Source: Erysipelotrichaceae bacterium (GTDB lineage Bacteria; Bacillota_I; Bacilli_A; Erysipelotrichales; Coprobacillaceae). From it: DNA of 9,575 nt. Of this stretch, positions 7,451-9,575 are shown one piece after another. How positions within the stretch are numbered: position 1 is the stretch's first letter; every line of letters starts with the position of its first letter. The translations under genes and the position numbers were made by a program. The notes under the pieces are model-generated. The model worked only from the letters and a program-made list of their open reading frames with translations. It made no database searches and was not told the DNA's origin. Location: NCBI GenBank assembly GCA_021202205.1, contig JAJQDJ010000055.1, forward strand, positions 1 to 9,575, written 5' to 3'.

Positions 7451-7531
7451 TGTTTTACCAACACCACTATGAATACAAAACCAGTATCAGGAATAAAAAT
7501 ATCAGTATCATCAAATATCATATGATTATCA
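6956..7531 (-). repeat. Direct repeat, copy 1 (ATPase half of transporter A)
   Basis: This segment matches 8990-9575 in the same orientation. By hand count about 39 of 511 aligned bases differ (6956-7466 against 8990-9500), with a perfect 120-nt run (7244-7363 = 9278-9397) and a perfect 55-nt run (7477-7531 = 9521-9575) that reaches the window edge. Differences are clustered, for example ten within 7216-7243 right beside the perfect run. Confidence 0.85.
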
Positions 7532-7563
7532 AAATTCATACTTATATGTTTTAGACTAATCAT
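7441..7563 (-). CDS. Residual 40-codon leader frame of transporter A
   Basis: This is what ribosomes starting at the good AAGGAG site (7572-7577) and ATG 7563 would make. About 29 residues are authentic ABC N-terminus, ending PDTGF, then about 11 frameshifted residues follow up to TAA at 7441-7443. The frame overlaps the downstream ATG (7448-7450) by 10 nt. It is a by-product of the deletion, not a gene in its own right, but it could feed reinitiation. Confidence 0.35.
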   Translation of the reverse strand: MISLKHISMNFDNHMIFDDTDIFIPDTGFVFIVVLVKQCY

Positions 7564-8899
7564 AGAGTACTCTCCTTAATATAAGCTTATTAATACTATG
7601 AATAATGAAGGCTATTATAACACTTATCATAACAAACAAAGTTGTTATTAATATTTGACTATAGCCATAAAATTCACCATTATAAACCATCTCTATCATT
7701 AAAAATATAACATTAACAATGACAAATAGTTTAAGTACATTCATGATGTCATTTTTTGCTACTTTTTGTATTTCTTCATTATTTAAACCTAAGTTTTTAT
7801 ATAAAACTATTTTGTTCTTTTGTCCAATATTATAACGATACAATATTATCACAATAACAACCAATGCTATTAAAGTATAAATAACACTTAATATAATGTT
7901 ACTATTAAAATTTGATTCTCTTAAATTAGTCATTTCCTTAACATATGAATAAGGAGAATATGTAAAAACCTTAGAACTCAACGTTTCCATATCACTTTGA
8001 ACTTGACTTAGATTATCAATAGAATCAACCAAAACAATATAATTAGATGGTTCATATTCAACCACGACTTCATTATCATCTTCATATAATAATATATCTT
8101 CTCTTACATCTGTAGATAAATAACTATCAATAATACTCGTAAGTTCATCATAACCAACATAAATCAAACCTTCACAATCTGTATTATAATAATCCGTATA
8201 ATCTGAATCAGATATTATTCCATCAATTTGTAATGTTATTTCTATTTTATCATATAATATTTCACTTCTACTTATATAATATGTATCACTATATACATCA
8301 TTATAGGAATATCTAACGCTAACATTATCAGCATAAATATTACAAACAGGCATACCTACTTCCATTGTAATAGTTACGGGGTTCTCTAAATCCTCCTCAG
8401 TTAATCCTAATTGTACAGCTGCTGTCTCATCAATATAATTCCCATTTAACTTTTCTCCATCTGAATATATGTATTGATTATCATAGTATGCGACAATTGC
8501 TGGAGTTGCTGTATCATCCGATAATAGTGTGCTATTAATTAAATTATCCTCATTATCATATATTTTTACATTTGAAGATGATGTGTCAATTTCCTCATAT
8601 CTTGAAAAATAACCTGTTGTTTTCAATTGATAATAAGGTTTGACTTCTAAAACATGATCGATATTTGATATACTATCAAGTACATCACTATCTGAAACTG
8701 CTTCAGTATTATTATATGATGTTAATCCATATCCTGTTGGAAATAAATCTCTATCAATAGATTCAAAAACAAAATAAATTGAATTATTGGTCATAGTTTC
8801 TGTAAGATTCAAGGTGTTTTGATATGTGAAATACAAGCTAATCTGTTGAAATGAAATCATATTCAAAACAACAACTATAACAACAAATAATATAAACAA
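7556..8899 (-). CDS. ABC transporter B: FtsX-like permease part
   Basis: The longest reading from a start-type codon begins at TTG 8899 and gives 447 aa. It starts inside transmembrane helix 1 (1-18), without the lysine-rich flank KKDK that precedes it in frame, and has no Shine-Dalgarno, so this start is unconvincing. The rest is complete: an outer domain of about 310 residues containing YYQLKTTGYFSRY and GNYIDET segments shared with A, then helices 2-4 (about 335-356, 388-405, 416-436) with an FtsX-like coupling loop (VLYKNLGLNNEEI). Hand alignment with A gives roughly 50% identity over the last 118 residues, much lower than for the ATPase half. The last 8 bp overlap the original start of A. 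Probably not made as a functional protein unless readthrough or reinitiation occurs. Confidence 0.6.
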   Translation of the reverse strand: MFILFVVIVVVLNMISFQQISLYFTYQNTLNLTETMTNNSIYFVFESIDRDLFPTGYGLTSYNNTEAVSDSDVLDSISNIDHVLEVKPYYQLKTTGYFSRYEEIDTSSSNVKIYDNEDNLINSTLLSDDTATPAIVAYYDNQYIYSDGEKLNGNYIDETAAVQLGLTEEDLENPVTITMEVGMPVCNIYADNVSVRYSYNDVYSDTYYISRSEILYDKIEITLQIDGIISDSDYTDYYNTDCEGLIYVGYDELTSIIDSYLSTDVREDILLYEDDNEVVVEYEPSNYIVLVDSIDNLSQVQSDMETLSSKVFTYSPYSYVKEMTNLRESNFNSNIILSVIYTLIALVVIVIILYRYNIGQKNKIVLYKNLGLNNEEIQKVAKNDIMNVLKLFVIVNVIFLMIEMVYNGEFYGYSQILITTLFVMISVIIAFIIHSINKLILRRVLYD

Positions 8900-8968
8900 T
8901 GATTGTTTGTCTTTTTTTGATTTATATTTTGATATTTGTTTTAGATTTGGTTTAACAACTTTTCATTC

Positions 8969-9575
8969 TTATTTTTGTGTTAAAACTGATGTTGATGATT
9001 CTTTTTCTTTATTAATTTTACAATCTTCAATTCTATAAATCATATCAAACATTTCCTTGAAATCAGTTTCATGAGTTGTAATAAGTACACATCTATCTTT
9101 AGAAAGATCTTTTAACAAATTTAATAAAGATAGCTTTGTGTCATAGTCAATGGAAGATGTAGGTTCATCAAGAACCAATAATCGTGGATTAACACTAATA
9201 GCAAGTGCAATAGACAGTCTCTTTCTTTCACCAACAGATAATGTTTTAACAAGCTTATCTATCGAAATGTATTTCAATCCTACATCATTGAGTATTTCTT
9301 TTATATTATCTTTATCATAATCACTACAATAAACTTCTGATACTAACTTAAAATGATTTTCAATACTCATATTATTATAAAGTGTTGCAAACTGATCTAC
9401 ATAGAATATTTCGTTTCTATCAATAGTTTCTATTGTTTCTATATTATTTACATCTAATTGATTAATAATAATCTTTAATAACGTTGTTTTACCAACACCG
9501 CTATAACCAAATATAGATATAAAACCAGTATCAGGAATAAAAATATCAGTATCATCAAATATCATATGATTATCA
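8969..9575 (-). CDS. ABC transporter B: ATPase domain, complete motifs, open at right edge
   Basis: The frame is open to the edge; the ATG at 9565 is probably an internal Met, since A begins 14 codons earlier. Counting from that Met (198 aa), Walker A is GYSGVGKTT (20-28), Q-loop Q58, signature LSVGE (109-113), Walker B LLVLDE (129-134) and H-loop H165. The second signature residue G is replaced by V, a deviation shared with A but not with C. The frame ends at TAA 8969, right after the ATPase domain, so a free soluble ATPase of about 212 aa could be produced. It could in principle still power a permease encoded nearby, which is inference. It is about 89% identical in protein to the ATPase half of A. 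Confidence 0.7.
   Translation of the reverse strand, partial: DNHMIFDDTDIFIPDTGFISIFGYSGVGKTTLLKIIINQLDVNNIETIETIDRNEIFYVDQFATLYNNMSIENHFKLVSEVYCSDYDKDNIKEILNDVGLKYISIDKLVKTLSVGERKRLSIALAISVNPRLLVLDEPTSSIDYDTKLSLLNLLKDLSKDRCVLITTHETDFKEMFDMIYRIEDCKINKEKESSTSVLTQK
8990..9575 (-). repeat. Direct repeat, copy 2 (ATPase half of transporter B)
   Basis: Partner of 6956-7531; the match continues to the last base, so the repeat extends past the window. Repeat spacing is 2034 bp inside the ATPase and 2044 bp next to the edge because of the 10-bp loss in copy 1. The repeat invites homologous recombination that would delete or fuse one transporter. Confidence 0.85.

Larger units (their letters stand above)
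5516..7563 (-). pseudogene. ABC transporter A, full original extent; frameshifted before Walker A
   Basis: The original start is the ATG at 7563, supported by AAGGAG (7572-7577) 8 nt upstream and by an 8-bp overlap with the end of gene B. From there the frame reads MISLKHISMNFDNH and continues into MIFDDTDIFIPDTGF as in paralogue B. Between 7467 and 7480 the sequence is 10 bp shorter than B (6 bases where B has 16), so the frame is lost just before SGVGKT. Alignment offsets to B are 2044 upstream and 2034 downstream of this point, which confirms a net 10-bp loss. Restored, the protein would be about 685 aa. Confidence 0.8.
7556..9575 (-). pseudogene. ABC transporter B, partial at the right edge; interrupted by two in-frame stops
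   Basis: ATPase (8969-9575) and permease (7556-8899) lie in the same frame, separated by TAA (8969-8971) and TGA (8963-8965). In paralogue A the corresponding stretch is an uninterrupted linker of the same length (ACA CAA to CCA AAT, 36 nt in both). Behind the stops the protein is still conserved (KPNLKQISKYK, then KKDK before helix 1, as in A), so the breaks are recent substitutions, not a natural gene boundary. By comparison with A the true start lies about 33 nt beyond the window. Confidence 0.75.

Noticed and set aside
7556..8899. Interpreting the B permease as a normal separate gene
   Set aside because: Its only upstream start (TTG 8899) cuts into helix 1, lacks a ribosome binding site, and the preceding in-frame codons are still conserved with A's linker.
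8961..8971. Alternative genetic code reading TGA or TAA as sense
   Set aside because: Other genes in the window end at TAA or TAG in sensible places, and the A paralogue has ordinary codons at these sites; nonsense substitution is simpler.
3715..9575. Assigning the ABC array to a lactococcin 972-type bacteriocin system
   Set aside because: The fused ATPase-permease layout and outer domains are only loosely reminiscent; no bacteriocin precursor gene is visible in the window.
6956..9575. CRISPR array or insertion sequence as the cause of the direct repeat
   Set aside because: The repeat is two long coding copies about 2 kb apart, with no short spaced repeats, transposase gene, terminal inverted repeats or target duplication.

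Overview
The window is AT-rich (roughly 30% GC by eye), with strong AGGAG-type ribosome binding sites, short intergenic gaps and standard-code genes. This fits a low-GC Gram-positive gut bacterium. The gene families (a family AAA-ATPase/PD-(D/E)XK protein, a lone PHP histidinol-phosphatase, a membrane-anchored NRCH nuclease) suggest Erysipelotrichia or a nearby Clostridia group; that placement is inference.

Three blocks can be read. (1) Positions 1-2022, minus strand: a three-gene operon, hisJ/hisK-type histidinol-phosphatase -> conserved 131-aa protein -> membrane-anchored DNA/RNA non-specific endonuclease. A strong extended -10 promoter precedes it and a hairpin cluster with a probable terminator follows it. 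(2) Positions 2040-3705, plus strand: a divergently transcribed AAA-ATPase-like/PD-(D/E)XK gene. It is split into two reading frames by a one-base loss in an A-run at 2717-2722 and ends in a hairpin terminator. (3) Positions 3715-9575, minus strand: three consecutive MacB-type ABC transporter genes, each an N-terminal ATPase fused to a four-helix FtsX-like permease. The first (called B here) runs off the right edge. B overlaps the second (A) by 8 bp, and A is followed closely by the third (C).

Only C is intact. A has lost about 10 bp just before its Walker A motif, which puts its start out of frame. B carries two in-frame stop codons between ATPase and permease. A and B are paralogues whose ATPase halves are almost identical in DNA (about 92% by hand count, with a 120-nt perfect run), while their permease halves are only about half identical in protein. 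This pattern suggests gene conversion or recent recombination confined to the ATPase half.

I do not see a clear new multi-gene system. The most noteworthy signal is the tandem ABC array with its mosaic similarity and complementary lesions: B keeps a complete ATPase, A keeps a complete permease. The phase-like frameshift in the AAA/nuclease gene comes next.
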